Shown here piece by piece: positions 1-8,023 of a stretch of DNA of 64,000 bases (position 1 is the first letter of the stretch; every line of letters begins with the position of its first letter). The DNA is from Microthrixaceae bacterium (GTDB lineage Bacteria; Actinomycetota; Acidimicrobiia; Acidimicrobiales; Microtrichaceae), in NCBI GenBank assembly GCA_023958095.1, contig JAMLGJ010000003.1:62001-126000 (forward strand). Direction: 5' to 3'. The notes beneath the pieces were generated by a model that saw nothing but the letters and a program-made list of their open reading frames with translations, did not search any database and was not told the DNA's origin. A program made the translations under genes and the position numbers.

Positions 1-594
1 CTCGCGGCGCATCTTCGCGTCATACCCTGCGGCGCGGAGCGCCTCGGCCATCGCCGGTACGTTCTCCTCGCGGCCAGCCTGGTCCGAACCACTCCAGACC
101 ACCTTCCACGTCTTTGGTCTTTCCTGAAGCGTGAAGCCGTCCACATCGCCATGGCGCGTTCGGAAGCCCGCGGCAGACAGCGCCAGGCAGAGCCGTGGTC
201 GCGACGCCGCCGGCAGGTAGGAAGGTTCGAGCACCACCGACGCACTCGAGCCGCCTCGGTAGACGATGGCCCCGACCGCTGCGACTCCCGCGGAGCGCCA
301 GCCCTCGAGGACGCGCTCGCGGAAGCGGCGCGCGTCCTCTCGCGACAGGTGTCCGACCTTGTGGCCCTGGACGTACACGCCGATGGCCTTGCGGTCGTGC
401 GGATTGTTCGGCTCGGGCAGCAGCACCGCGACTACATCGAGCGCAGAGTTGTCGCCGAGTCCGGCCTCGAGAGCTTCGCTGTAGAAGCTCTCCCCGACAA
501 CCTCGTTGCACGCCCCGAGAGTGATGGTCGCCTCCGCGGGTGGCACGGCCGGCAACGTGAACGCCGGCTCCGACCTCCTCCGAAACAATCCCAT
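1..594 (-). CDS. HIRAN-domain protein (partial, runs off the left edge)
   Basis: The minus strand is open from an ATG at 594 to the window edge (198 codons, no stop). The protein begins MGLFRRRSEPAF. Residues about 28-100 match a HIRAN domain: a V-x-G-E-S-F-Y-type strand, then LPEPNNPHDRKAIGVYV, then GHKVGHLSREDARRF. HIRAN domains bind DNA ends or stalled forks and occur fused to SNF2 helicases or alone in phage and mobile-element proteins. The remainder (to residue 198) is not recognised. The frame stays open upstream of 594, so the start is a choice; ATG was preferred because the domain begins shortly after it, and I see no good ribosome site. It is divergent from the 746 gene and sits in the integrated element. 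Its role is unknown; DNA binding is inferred from the family. Confidence 0.72.
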   Translation of the reverse strand, partial: MGLFRRRSEPAFTLPAVPPAEATITLGACNEVVGESFYSEALEAGLGDNSALDVVAVLLPEPNNPHDRKAIGVYVQGHKVGHLSREDARRFRERVLEGWRSAGVAAVGAIVYRGGSSASVVLEPSYLPAASRPRLCLALSAAGFRTRHGDVDGFTLQERPKTWKVVWSGSDQAGREENVPAMAEALRAAGYDAKMRRE

Positions 595-732
595 CGGCGC
601 ATACTGCCAGCCCTCGAGGAGCCCCGCTCGGCCGACCACGGACCTCGGCACACAGCCGCGCACTACTGTGGGCCAGACAACCGAGTGGCCGGGCGGTGCG
701 CTAACACCCCCGGCCGTGGCCAGCACCTAAGT

Positions 733-739
733 AGGAGGT
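733..739 (+). promoter_or_regulatory. Strong ribosome binding site
   Basis: AGGAGGT lies six bases before the ATG at 746. It is one of the best Shine-Dalgarno matches in the window and fixes that start. Many chromosomal genes here lack such a site, so element genes may be translated by a different mode from several neighbours. Confidence 0.8.
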
Positions 740-745
740 ACTGAC

Positions 746-1348
746 ATGGGCGAGACTACGCCCCCCGCGAACCGCTTCCGCGACGTATGGCCGTCGCTCG
801 ACGCAGCCCTGGAGGCAGTCGAGAACTGCGCCCCACCTATCACCACCGAGGAGTGGTTCCACCTGTCAGGCCGCATTGGCCGCAACGCCTCGCCAGCCCT
901 CCTGTGGGAGGCGCGGGCCTTCCGCAAGCTGGCGCCTGACGCACTAATAGAGGCCGTCGGGGACGCCTGGACCGGCGCGGAGTACCCGACCAAAGCCCTC
1001 GCCGACTTCGCAGGAGAGGACACCGACTACGGCCGCGAGATGTGGCTCGAGTTGTTCGGCGCCGCAGGGTTCGCGGTCGACGGTAAACCTGCACCGCCGC
1101 CCAGCGAACCTGTGGTGGTCTACCGCGGAGCACCCGAGGAGCACCGCCTCGGCCTGTCGTGGACTTCGGACCTGGCCCAAGCGTGTTGGTTCGCCGACCG
1201 CTATGAGCTCACCACCGGCGACCCCGCACCCGTGTGGCGATTCACCGCGGCGCCTGAGCGCGTGCTCGCCATCTTCCACGAGGCACGCAACGAGGCCGAG
1301 TACGTGGTGGTCGTGACCGACTCCGACGACCTCGAGGAGGTCCAGTAA
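746..1348 (+). CDS. Hypothetical protein with ADP-ribosyltransferase-like C-terminus
   Basis: A 200-residue soluble protein with a strong ribosome site. The C-terminal 80 residues show the order of motifs expected of R-S-E ADP-ribosyltransferase folds: VVVYRG with Arg127, then GLSWTSD (about 136-142), then ACWFADR, then NEAEYVVV with Glu183/Glu185. The N-terminal 120 residues are not recognised. Its TAA shares one base with the integrase ATG at 1348, so the two are translationally coupled. Other readings are an inactive ART-fold structural protein or a phage cargo protein. The ART assignment is motif reading only and needs a profile or structure search. The gene is part of the integrated element next to tRNA-Gly. 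Confidence 0.6.
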   Translation: MGETTPPANRFRDVWPSLDAALEAVENCAPPITTEEWFHLSGRIGRNASPALLWEARAFRKLAPDALIEAVGDAWTGAEYPTKALADFAGEDTDYGREMWLELFGAAGFAVDGKPAPPPSEPVVVYRGAPEEHRLGLSWTSDLAQACWFADRYELTTGDPAPVWRFTAAPERVLAIFHEARNEAEYVVVVTDSDDLEEVQ

Positions 1349-2571
1349 TGGCCTCCGTCGAGAAGCGCAGCACCGGCCAGGGCGACACCCGCTACGACGT
1401 GCGTTACCGCGACCCGGCCGGCAAGCAACGCACCAGGACGTTCAAGCGCCGCAAGGACGCGGAGCGGTACGCGTCGACCACCGAGGCCGACCTCGCCCGA
1501 GGCTCATGGATAGACCCCAACGCCGGCCGCGAGGTGTTCCGCGACTATTCCGAGCGATGGGTCGCCGAGCGGGTGACCTCGCGCGGCCGCAAGCTCGCCC
1601 CGCGCACCGTGGAGCTGTACCGGTCCCAGCTCGAGCGCCACATTGTGCCGACGTTCGGCGACGCCGAGCTCGCACGCATCACGTCGGCATCGGTTCGGTC
1701 GTGGCACGCCGGCATGGTGGACAAGGGCCACGGCACCGCCGCGGCCAAGTGCTACCGATTGCTGCGCGCCATCCTCGCCACAGCCGTCGAGGATGACCTC
1801 CTCGTGAAGAACCCGTGCAACATCAAGGGCGCGGGTGTGGAGCGCAGCGCGGAGCGTCCTGTGGCGACGGCTGAACAGGTGTGGGCGCTCGCCGATGCCA
1901 TCGAGGACCACCTCGAGGCTTTCGTCCTGGTCGCCGCGTTCATGGGCCTGCGCTTCTCGGAGGCCGCAGGGCTTCAGCGTCGCCATGTGAACGTGCTGCA
2001 CCGCACCATCACAGTCGAGCAACAGCTCGAGCGGGTGAGCCGCAAGACCGCCGAGCACCTCGGCATCGGTGTGGAAGGGTTCGGACCTCCCAAGTCGGAC
2101 GCCGGCTACCGCACGCTCAAGGTGCCCCCGCCCCTGGTGCCCATCATCGAGGCACACCTCGAGGAGCACTCCGAGGCCGGACCCGATGGCCTCGTGTTCG
2201 TCGGCCCGCTCGGAGGTTCGCTCGCCCGGTCCAACTTCTCGGGCAAGTTCGGAGAGGCCCGCCGCAAGGCCGGCCTGCCCGATGGGTTCAGGTTCCACGA
2301 CCTGCGCCATACGCACATGACCGTGGCCGCGCAGTCGGGTGCGAGCACCGCCGAGCTGATGCGCCGGCTAGGGCAATCGTCGCCGGCCGCTGCGCTGCGC
2401 TACCAGCACGCAACCGACTCGCGCGACGAGGAGATCGCCTCGGCGGTGGGGGAGAAGCTCGCACGCCCCGAGCCGGGCGCGTGCGATGGATGTGCGATGG
2501 AGCCCACAGAGCTGCACGGCGAGGCCGAACGCGAAAGCACGGAACCCCAAGGCCCCCAAGGGTTCCGTGCT

Positions 2572-2583
<12 letters not shown>
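1348..2583 (+). CDS. int: Tyrosine recombinase / site-specific integrase
   Basis: A 411-residue phage/ICE-type integrase. An N-terminal arm-binding segment has YDVRYRDPAGKQRTRTF. A core-binding domain covers about 60-165 and a catalytic domain about 175-370. Visible catalytic residues are Arg near 201 in FMGLRFSEAAGL, HDLRHTH (H-x-x-R) near 317-323, and the nucleophile Tyr near 352 in LRYQHAT. The usual His of LGHSS is Gln here (RRLGQSS). The gene is coupled to the ART-like gene upstream. Its last codons and TGA lie inside the 3' end of tRNA-Gly, so this is the element's tRNA-proximal end and it most likely integrates at that tRNA. The last 30 residues are encoded by a hairpin and the tRNA end and are probably not functional sequence. 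Confidence 0.93.
2535..2572 (-). terminator. Hairpin immediately after tRNA-Gly, inside the integrase 3' end
   Basis: A perfect 13-bp inverted repeat (arms 2535-2547 and 2560-2572, 12-base loop) starts at the last A of the tRNA CCA when read on the minus strand. It probably terminates tRNA-Gly transcription and, from the other side, integrase transcription. No long U tract follows, which is common in high-GC actinobacteria. It could also be part of the attachment-site architecture. Confidence 0.6.
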
Positions 2584-2646
<63 letters not shown>

Positions 2647-2770
2647 GAGGCCCCACGGGGCACGGCTGGGCAGGCTAGCGCAGACCAGACGGGGCTTCGA
2701 AGACCGGGCCGATCCGCACGCCGGGCCGGCCATCGCTCAATTCGACGCGGGCTCCGTCCGATTGGACCGC

Positions 2771-4582
2771 ATGCTGCACAAGAAGCTGGTTCCCGTAGCG
2801 GCAGGACTGCTCGCCTGCTGTCTCGTGGCTGCGTGTTCCAAGGCCGACACCTCCGCGCTGCCCACCTCGGTTCCGGGCGCCGGACCGACCACCACGGTGC
2901 CAGTGGATGCGTCGACCAGGCCATGCGCCGGTGCCGACGGAGTCGGTGGCGAGGTGCCGGACGGTGCACGCCCGGGTGACCTCGTCGAAGCGGTTGAGTT
3001 GTCCGATCTTCCGTCGGCGAGCGACCCCGACAAGACCAATGCCGAGACCGAGGGCTTCCCCGAGGACGCCAACGTCTGGCGGATCCTGTACGTCTCCACC
3101 GGCGCCGACGAGCACGACCTGCAGCTGGTGTGCGGGATGGCGGCCGCCGCGAGTGCCGGACCGGTGGTCGATCCCGGACGTGGCACGGGCACCATGATCG
3201 CCTGGTCGCACGGCACCGTTGGCGTCGCACAGGCGTGCATGCCCTCCAACCATCCGGAGACAGGCCTGTGGGGGCCCATGGCGGGCGGCATCGGAGCCGT
3301 CGCATGGGGTTCGGGCTTCGGGGCCAAGAAAGGCGACCCTGCCGAGGGCGCCCTGCAGACGATGCTGGAGCGCGGTTGGGTCGTGTCGGCCACCGACTAC
3401 ATCCCGGATGACACCTACATCATGGGGCGCATCGCCGCCGCCAACACGATCGATGCCGCCCGCGCCACCGCGCAGCTGCTGTCGGAGCAACACGGCGGGT
3501 CCACCCCGGCGTCCTACGACACGATCGCCTGGGGGCATTCCCAGGGGGGACACGCATCGCTTTGGACCGGGCAGCTCTTCGACGCCTACCTCGAGGCGGT
3601 TCCGAACGACGACGTCGAGCTGAGCCTGGCCGCCGTTGCCGCCGAGGCGCCGGCCTCCAACCTGATCGCCCAGCCGTCGCAGCAACCGGGAGTCGAGTTC
3701 GGGGATGGACTCGCCGACTGGGAGATGCACAAGTCGATCGAGCTGTTCGGGTTGCCCGTGCCGGCGCTGGAGCTCCAGATCGGCCCGGCGCTGTTCTCCT
3801 ACATATTCGGCTCCTGGTCCGAGTACTCCCAGCGGGAGGCCCCCGCCGACGGAGCCACCATGCCGGCCTACCCGCCGGACGCCTCCGAGCTGGACCTGAG
3901 TGCGGTCGCAACCCCCTCGGGGGCGGAGACCGTGGCGCAGATCCAGGCGCTGTGCCTCTCCGGTGCGGACTCCAAGGCGGTGAAGCAGCTCACGGACCCC
4001 TACCGCAACGCCGAGAAGGCCCGGATGCTCACCGATGAGATGTGGAACCTCCCGCAGGACTACTCCGACGGAGAGTTCTTCCACGGCGGGGTGGACCGCA
4101 CCTGCGCCGGGACCGACGATGCCGAGGTGGCGAAGTGGTGCGACTGGATCCGCTGGAACGTCCCCGGCCCTCTGGGCACCAACCCGTTCCCGGGGCTGCC
4201 GAGTTCCGACGGTGAGCCCGTTCCGGTGCTGATCGCGCAGGGAGCCAACGACGAGGTCATCCACTGCGTGAGCCCCGGCGAGGATGGCGGGCCAGCGGTT
4301 CCGGCGGCATCCGACTGCATGAGCACGGCGCTGTACGACTCGTTGCGCGACGGCGGCTACTGCCCGAGTTCGGCGGACGCCGCCGGCCACCTGAAGCTCT
4401 CGCTCTACGCGCCCCGGGGTTCGTCGAGTCCGGCGTCACACCTCTCGATTCCCGGCCAGATCGCAGCGCGCTCCTCCGACGACCTGGACTTCGACGGATC
4501 GCCGCTCGATGAGTTCATCTCGGGTGCCCTGGAGGGCTCCCTCGAGCCCGGCTGCAACGCCGAGGTGCTGAACGCAGGATGA
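2771..4582 (+). CDS. Secretory lipase-like alpha/beta hydrolase lipoprotein
   Basis: About 603 residues from ATG 2771. The signal peptide is lipoprotein type: MLHKKL, a hydrophobic stretch, then LVAAC. A Ser/Thr/Pro-rich tether follows. The nucleophile elbow is GHSQGG (near residue 256). A later IAQGANDEVIHC supplies a plausible acid residue and GHLKL near the C-terminus the histidine, giving the layout of secretory lipases and related extracellular esterases. Cys residues suggest disulfides. A TTG nine bases upstream is in frame, but ATG gives the cleaner signal peptide; no convincing ribosome site is seen for either. It probably acts at the outer face of the membrane on acyl esters; the substrate is unknown. 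Confidence 0.78.
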   Translation: MLHKKLVPVAAGLLACCLVAACSKADTSALPTSVPGAGPTTTVPVDASTRPCAGADGVGGEVPDGARPGDLVEAVELSDLPSASDPDKTNAETEGFPEDANVWRILYVSTGADEHDLQLVCGMAAAASAGPVVDPGRGTGTMIAWSHGTVGVAQACMPSNHPETGLWGPMAGGIGAVAWGSGFGAKKGDPAEGALQTMLERGWVVSATDYIPDDTYIMGRIAAANTIDAARATAQLLSEQHGGSTPASYDTIAWGHSQGGHASLWTGQLFDAYLEAVPNDDVELSLAAVAAEAPASNLIAQPSQQPGVEFGDGLADWEMHKSIELFGLPVPALELQIGPALFSYIFGSWSEYSQREAPADGATMPAYPPDASELDLSAVATPSGAETVAQIQALCLSGADSKAVKQLTDPYRNAEKARMLTDEMWNLPQDYSDGEFFHGGVDRTCAGTDDAEVAKWCDWIRWNVPGPLGTNPFPGLPSSDGEPVPVLIAQGANDEVIHCVSPGEDGGPAVPAASDCMSTALYDSLRDGGYCPSSADAAGHLKLSLYAPRGSSSPASHLSIPGQIAARSSDDLDFDGSPLDEFISGALEGSLEPGCNAEVLNAG

Positions 4583-4605
4583 GGGAGCCGTTCCCCGCAC
4601 ACGGG

Positions 4606-4611
4606 TAGCAT
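4606..4611 (+). promoter_or_regulatory. -10-like box (TAGCAT) close to a start codon
   Basis: TAGCAT ends 8 bases before GTG 4620, with no Shine-Dalgarno between. This spacing implies transcription starting at or near the start codon (leaderless). Confidence 0.5.
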
Positions 4612-4619
4612 CGTTCACC

Positions 4620-5066
4620 GTGAAACCCATCATGACCACGGCCGCCTTCGCTGCCTCAGTGCTCCTTCTCGCTGGCTGCGGGGAGAGCGACCCGGGTGGT
4701 GCCGCCGAGGAGGGCAACACTGCTGACGAGGCGACCCAGGAGGCCATCGACCTGATGGACGAGGGCAAGGTCGCCACGGAGACGGGTGAGGAAGAGGTCG
4801 TGGTCGACGCGGTCGACAACAACTTCAAGCCGAAGTACATCGAGGTCTCGAAGGGAACTGCGGTTCGCTTCGTCAACGAGGGACGCAACATCCACAACGT
4901 CCTGCCGGTCCAGGAGGGCGCCTTCGAACCGATCGAGGCCGACGAGTTCGACCCCGAGGACGAGGATGTGATCGTGTTCGACGAGGTCGGCGAGTTCCCG
5001 TACTACTGCTCCCTGCACGGCACCAAGACCAAGGGCATGATCGGCGGCATCAGGGTCGTCGAGTAG
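4620..5066 (+). CDS. Cupredoxin-domain (plastocyanin-like) lipoprotein
   Basis: A 148-residue protein with a lipobox LLLAGC near the N-terminus, an acidic linker, and one cupredoxin domain. All type 1 copper ligands are visible: His in RNIHNV, then Cys and His in YYCSLH, then Met in KGMIG. It is probably a membrane-anchored blue copper electron carrier outside the cell. The GTG start is supported by the leaderless-type -10 box; an in-frame ATG 12 bases later is the alternative. Its partner enzyme is not evident in the window. Confidence 0.87.
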   Translation: MKPIMTTAAFAASVLLLAGCGESDPGGAAEEGNTADEATQEAIDLMDEGKVATETGEEEVVVDAVDNNFKPKYIEVSKGTAVRFVNEGRNIHNVLPVQEGAFEPIEADEFDPEDEDVIVFDEVGEFPYYCSLHGTKTKGMIGGIRVVE

Positions 5067-5072
5067 GTCCGG

Positions 5073-6062
5073 TCAGCTGGCGAAGAAGGGGCCGTCCTCG
5101 GCACGGTTGGACACCAGGTCACACACCGCTCCGCGGTGGATGCACTGGGTCACCTCGCGTTCCAGCCCTTCGGGGTCCCATGCGTTGAGGAAGTCCCCGT
5201 GGGCGGAGTGCACACTGCCCGAGGCGAGGCTCAGGTCGTGGCCCGGCCCCGAGATCGGGTACTTGACCGTGACGGTCAACTGGGGAACGTGCACCGGGTA
5301 GCCGGCTGGGCAACGACCCTCCGATGAGTAGGCCGCGTGGGACCGGAAGTCCTCGCTTCGCACCTGGGTGCCGTTCCAGCAGTCCGGGAAGGTGAGGACC
5401 ATGTGCAGCGGTGCGGTGTGGGGGCAGTCCGCGGGTTCGGTAGCCAGACGGGTCGCGGTGCCACAGGTCCAGCCTGCCGCCTCGTCCATCGCGGTGGCCT
5501 CCGTGATGGTCTGGTCACCGGCTATCAGTTCCATGCCGAAGGGGAATGGCACGACCTCCTCGGGGTCGACGCCGGGGGCGGCACGGTAGTAGGCGTTCAG
5601 CTCGACGGGCCGCACCGCTTCGCCGTGGTCGTACAGCGTGGGCTGCCAGTAGGAGGCGAGGTCTGCGGGCTTGTCGCAGGTGGTCGGGCTGTGCCGGAGC
5701 TGATCGGCAGTGGAGAAGGCGTTGGCCTCCTCGGCGCCGTAGAAGTCGTGGCTGTGTGACCGACCGGGGTGCTGGTAGTGCACGATCGGGTCGTCCGGCG
5801 CGGTGTGGGAGTACCCGCAGTGCGCCACGAACTGGCCGGTGCGTCCCTGTGGCCCCGTCCATCGGGTGGGTTCGCCGATCGGCTCGCCGATGTCGCCGTG
5901 GCCGTGCTCGCCAGCCGGCCCGGCGGGATCGTCGGACAGCGCGAACGCGGCGGCCACGAGGACGACCAGCACCAGGGCGAGCAGGCCGAATGCCCCGGCG
6001 GTGCGGCCCGCGGCGCCGCCGGGTTCGGCCTCGGTGGTCGGTTCCTGCATGCTCCCGGGCAC
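5073..6062 (-). CDS. Membrane-anchored DUF1996 protein
   Basis: A 329-residue protein. One hydrophobic segment at about 24-43 acts as signal or anchor. The rest matches the DUF1996 family: YSHTAPDDPIVHYQHPG, then SHSHDFYG, YWQPTLYD, FPDCWNG, and GRCPAGYPVHVPQL. Several conserved His and Cys suggest metal binding and disulfides. The function of the family is unknown; members are extracellular in fungi and actinobacteria. The GTG at 6062 or the ATG at 6050 could be the start. It follows the beta-helix lipoprotein by two bases on the same strand, so the pair should be co-transcribed. Confidence 0.82.
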   Translation of the reverse strand: MPGSMQEPTTEAEPGGAAGRTAGAFGLLALVLVVLVAAAFALSDDPAGPAGEHGHGDIGEPIGEPTRWTGPQGRTGQFVAHCGYSHTAPDDPIVHYQHPGRSHSHDFYGAEEANAFSTADQLRHSPTTCDKPADLASYWQPTLYDHGEAVRPVELNAYYRAAPGVDPEEVVPFPFGMELIAGDQTITEATAMDEAAGWTCGTATRLATEPADCPHTAPLHMVLTFPDCWNGTQVRSEDFRSHAAYSSEGRCPAGYPVHVPQLTVTVKYPISGPGHDLSLASGSVHSAHGDFLNAWDPEGLEREVTQCIHRGAVCDLVSNRAEDGPFFAS

Positions 6063-6064
6063 GC

Positions 6065-7534
6065 TCAGGCTGGCTTGGAGGGCACCTGGATCGAGGCGAT
6101 GTCAGGCGTCTCGGGTCCGGTGAACTCCTCGGGGGCCTTGGAGGTGGCGTCGGGCATGTTCTCCTGGGCCGGGGGTTCCGGGGTGGTCTTGTAGGAGTCC
6201 GCAGGAGGCTCCTCCGCCGGCTCTCCGAGGAGTCCGATCAGATCGAGGGGGTTGTCGTCCCAGCTGCCGCTGCCATCACCCTCACACGGTGCGAGTGTCT
6301 CGAGGTTGTTCGGGGCCGAGGTCGCGAAGGTGTTGCCCGAGAAGCAGTTGCGCAACGTGTCGGTGGTCTCACCGGTCTCGGTGAGGTCCACGGTGCCGAC
6401 TGCGAGGTCGGCGACACCGGAGCCCTCCACGACGTTCCCGGTCACCGTGTTGTCGTAGGGGTTCCACATCACGACACAGCCCTCGCCCACGAGTTCGACG
6501 AGAACGCAGTCCTCGTCGGAGATGGGTGGGATGTCCTCGTCGCGCACGTCCTGGCAAGGGGTGTCCCACTCGTCCTGGGAGGGGGCGAGGTCGTTCGCGT
6601 CGGACTCCGGGAAGGGCACGAGGCCGATTCCGGTGCGGTCGTGGTTGTACACGAGGTTCTTCGTGATCGTGTTGCGCACGCCACCGGGCACGAGGATCCC
6701 GTTGCCCTGGGCGAGCAGCGACACCGAGATCCCCGGACCGTCCAGGTAGTTGTTGTCGTGCACGACGTTGCCCACGAGGGTGGACTCCCGCTCGGGGTAG
6801 CACAGCTCGTAGGAACCGGAGTTGGGCACGATCCCTGCCCGGTTGTTCGAGAAGCTCGAGTTGATGATGTAGAGCTCGCCGCCGGAGTTGGTGCCGGAGT
6901 AGCCGAGCCCGTTGTACTGCGAGTCGACGGTGTCGATGACCGCGTTGCAGGGGAAGCACTCGCCGATGTAGAAGCCGGCATCCGGGCTGCCCCAGCCGAG
7001 GCTGTGGTCGAACTGCCCGTTGTAGGAGTCGAAGGCGTAGATGCCGTAGTCGCCGTTGCGGTACGCGGTCAGGTACGAACCCCTGTAGTTGTCCGAGCCG
7101 GTCCAGAAGAAGCCGTTGGAGACGTAGTTGCGGGCGGTCATGTTCTCGACCACCACGCCTTCGGTCTCCAGAGCGCGGATGCCGTTCTCGAGCTCGAAGC
7201 CCCCGTCGAGGATCACCTCGTTGCGGTCAACGCCGCGAACGGTCACGTTGGGCGTGGTCACGTCGACGGCTTCCTCGTAGGTGCCCTTGTCGACGAGCAC
7301 CAGGTCGCCCTCCTCGGCGGCATCCACGGCCTCCTGGATGGTGGAGCAGTTCTGGGGCACCAGCAGGGCATCCAGGCCCTCGTCGGTGGTGGTCACCGCG
7401 CAGGTGTCGTCGCCGCCGTCCTCCCCCGAGGCGTCCTCGCCGTCGTCACTCCCGCAGGAGGCGCCGACCAGGGCGATCAGTCCCAACAGTGCGAGGAAGG
7501 TTCGCATCAGATGGCTGGACCTACGCATGTGCAC
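6065..7534 (-). CDS. Right-handed parallel beta-helix lipoprotein
   Basis: A 489-residue protein. The signal peptide has lipobox LVGASC, then an acidic Asp/Gly/Ser linker. The first coil has the NosD/pectate-lyase-like opening CSTIQEAVDAAEEGDLVLV. Parallel beta-helix coils follow, rich in N-x-V and G-N-x-V turns (VTVRGVDRNEVILDGG, NTITKNLVYN, NTVTGNVVEG). Proteins of this type bind or cut surface polysaccharide; no catalytic set is obvious. The C-terminal 60 residues are Pro/Glu-rich. A shorter start about 27 bases downstream (MRTFLALLG) is possible. It is the first gene of a pair with the DUF1996 protein. Confidence 0.83.
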   Translation of the reverse strand: MHMRRSSHLMRTFLALLGLIALVGASCGSDDGEDASGEDGGDDTCAVTTTDEGLDALLVPQNCSTIQEAVDAAEEGDLVLVDKGTYEEAVDVTTPNVTVRGVDRNEVILDGGFELENGIRALETEGVVVENMTARNYVSNGFFWTGSDNYRGSYLTAYRNGDYGIYAFDSYNGQFDHSLGWGSPDAGFYIGECFPCNAVIDTVDSQYNGLGYSGTNSGGELYIINSSFSNNRAGIVPNSGSYELCYPERESTLVGNVVHDNNYLDGPGISVSLLAQGNGILVPGGVRNTITKNLVYNHDRTGIGLVPFPESDANDLAPSQDEWDTPCQDVRDEDIPPISDEDCVLVELVGEGCVVMWNPYDNTVTGNVVEGSGVADLAVGTVDLTETGETTDTLRNCFSGNTFATSAPNNLETLAPCEGDGSGSWDDNPLDLIGLLGEPAEEPPADSYKTTPEPPAQENMPDATSKAPEEFTGPETPDIASIQVPSKPA

Positions 7535-7578
7535 CTCCGGTGCTCGGTAATTGCTGGTGTTCGAATAGGGCCTGAAGT

Positions 7579-7655
7579 TGGTCGGGACGGCGAGATTTGA
7601 ACTCGCGACCCCCTGCTCCCAAAGCAGGTGCGCTACCAGGCTGCGCCACGTCCCG
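7579..7655 (-). tRNA. tRNA-Pro (anticodon TGG)
   Basis: A 77-base tRNA with CCA encoded. The acceptor CGGGACG pairs with CGTCCCG. The anticodon stem CCTGC/GCAGG encloses TTTGGGA, and the T loop is TTCAAAT. Confidence 0.95.
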
Positions 7656-7693
7656 TGGGCCGGACAAGAGTACCGGGTCGTGGCGGGTGCGCA

Positions 7694-7939
7694 TCATTCC
7701 CGGACCTCGGACTCCCCGCCGCGGCGTCCGAGGCTGAGGAGGCCCCCCTCGGAGCCGATCGAGAGGATCGAGCCCGCGGAGCCGATCGAGAGGATCGAAC
7801 CGGCGGAGCCGATCGAGAGGATCGAACCGGCGGATGCCACCGAGAGCAACGACCCCGCCGACCACAGGGATGCGAACGATGCGATCGAGCCCTCCGAGAA
7901 CGCCGAGATGAGCGAACGGCGACTCCGGTGGGACCACAT
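7694..7939 (-). CDS. Short Ser/Gly/Ile-Leu nonapeptide-repeat protein
   Basis: An 81-residue reading frame starting MWSHRSRRSLIS. The centre has three consecutive copies of the nonapeptide SAGSILSIG with degenerate copies on both sides (SAGSLLSVA, SEGGLLSLG). The repeats correspond to a 27-bp DNA tandem at 7751-7831. A regular alternation of small and branched residues every nine positions suggests a beta-solenoid or an amyloid-like stack; this is inference. It lies just upstream of tRNA-Pro on the same strand, divergent from trigger factor. No clear ribosome site is seen. The opposite strand is open too (EPIERIEPA repeats), but that frame runs through the tRNA antisense and I regard it as a shadow. 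Confidence 0.5.
   Translation of the reverse strand: MWSHRSRRSLISAFSEGSIASFASLWSAGSLLSVASAGSILSIGSAGSILSIGSAGSILSIGSEGGLLSLGRRGGESEVRE
7751..7831. repeat. 27-bp tandem repeat, three copies
   Basis: Copies lie at 7751-7777, 7778-7804 and 7805-7831. The last two are identical and the first differs at a few positions. The unit length keeps the reading frame of the minus-strand nonapeptide ORF. Confidence 0.9.
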
Positions 7940-8008
7940 GTGACCGATGCTACTGCTCCCGAGGCGGGCTCTCCGGGTTACGGCTGGGGTGGCGGTCGGC
8001 CGAACCTC

Positions 8009-8014
8009 TAACCT
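8009..8014 (+). promoter_or_regulatory. -10-like box (TAACCT) before tig
   Basis: It ends 9 bases before GTG 8024, and no Shine-Dalgarno lies between. This fits the leaderless pattern seen at other genes here. Confidence 0.45.
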
Positions 8015-8023
8015 CTCCCGCTT

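Noticed and set aside
151-744. Plus-strand frame 151-744 and minus-strand frame 20-511 at the left edge
   Set aside because: A third frame, minus strand from 594 to the edge, gives a recognisable HIRAN domain and explains the region; the other two are shadows.
5546-7600. A 684-codon plus-strand open frame opposite the DUF1996 and beta-helix genes
   Set aside because: Both minus-strand proteins have signal peptides and recognisable folds; the plus frame has only Arg-rich then Val/Gly/Asp-rich shadow sequence.
7751-7831. Possible CRISPR array
   Set aside because: The 27-bp units are directly adjacent with no spacers and keep a reading frame; no cas genes are present. The same applies to the 15-bp repeats in rne.
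7578-7943. Plus-strand frame beginning MVGTARFELATPC
   Set aside because: Its beginning is the antisense of tRNA-Pro, a frequent false gene; the repeat part is better explained by the minus-strand nonapeptide frame.
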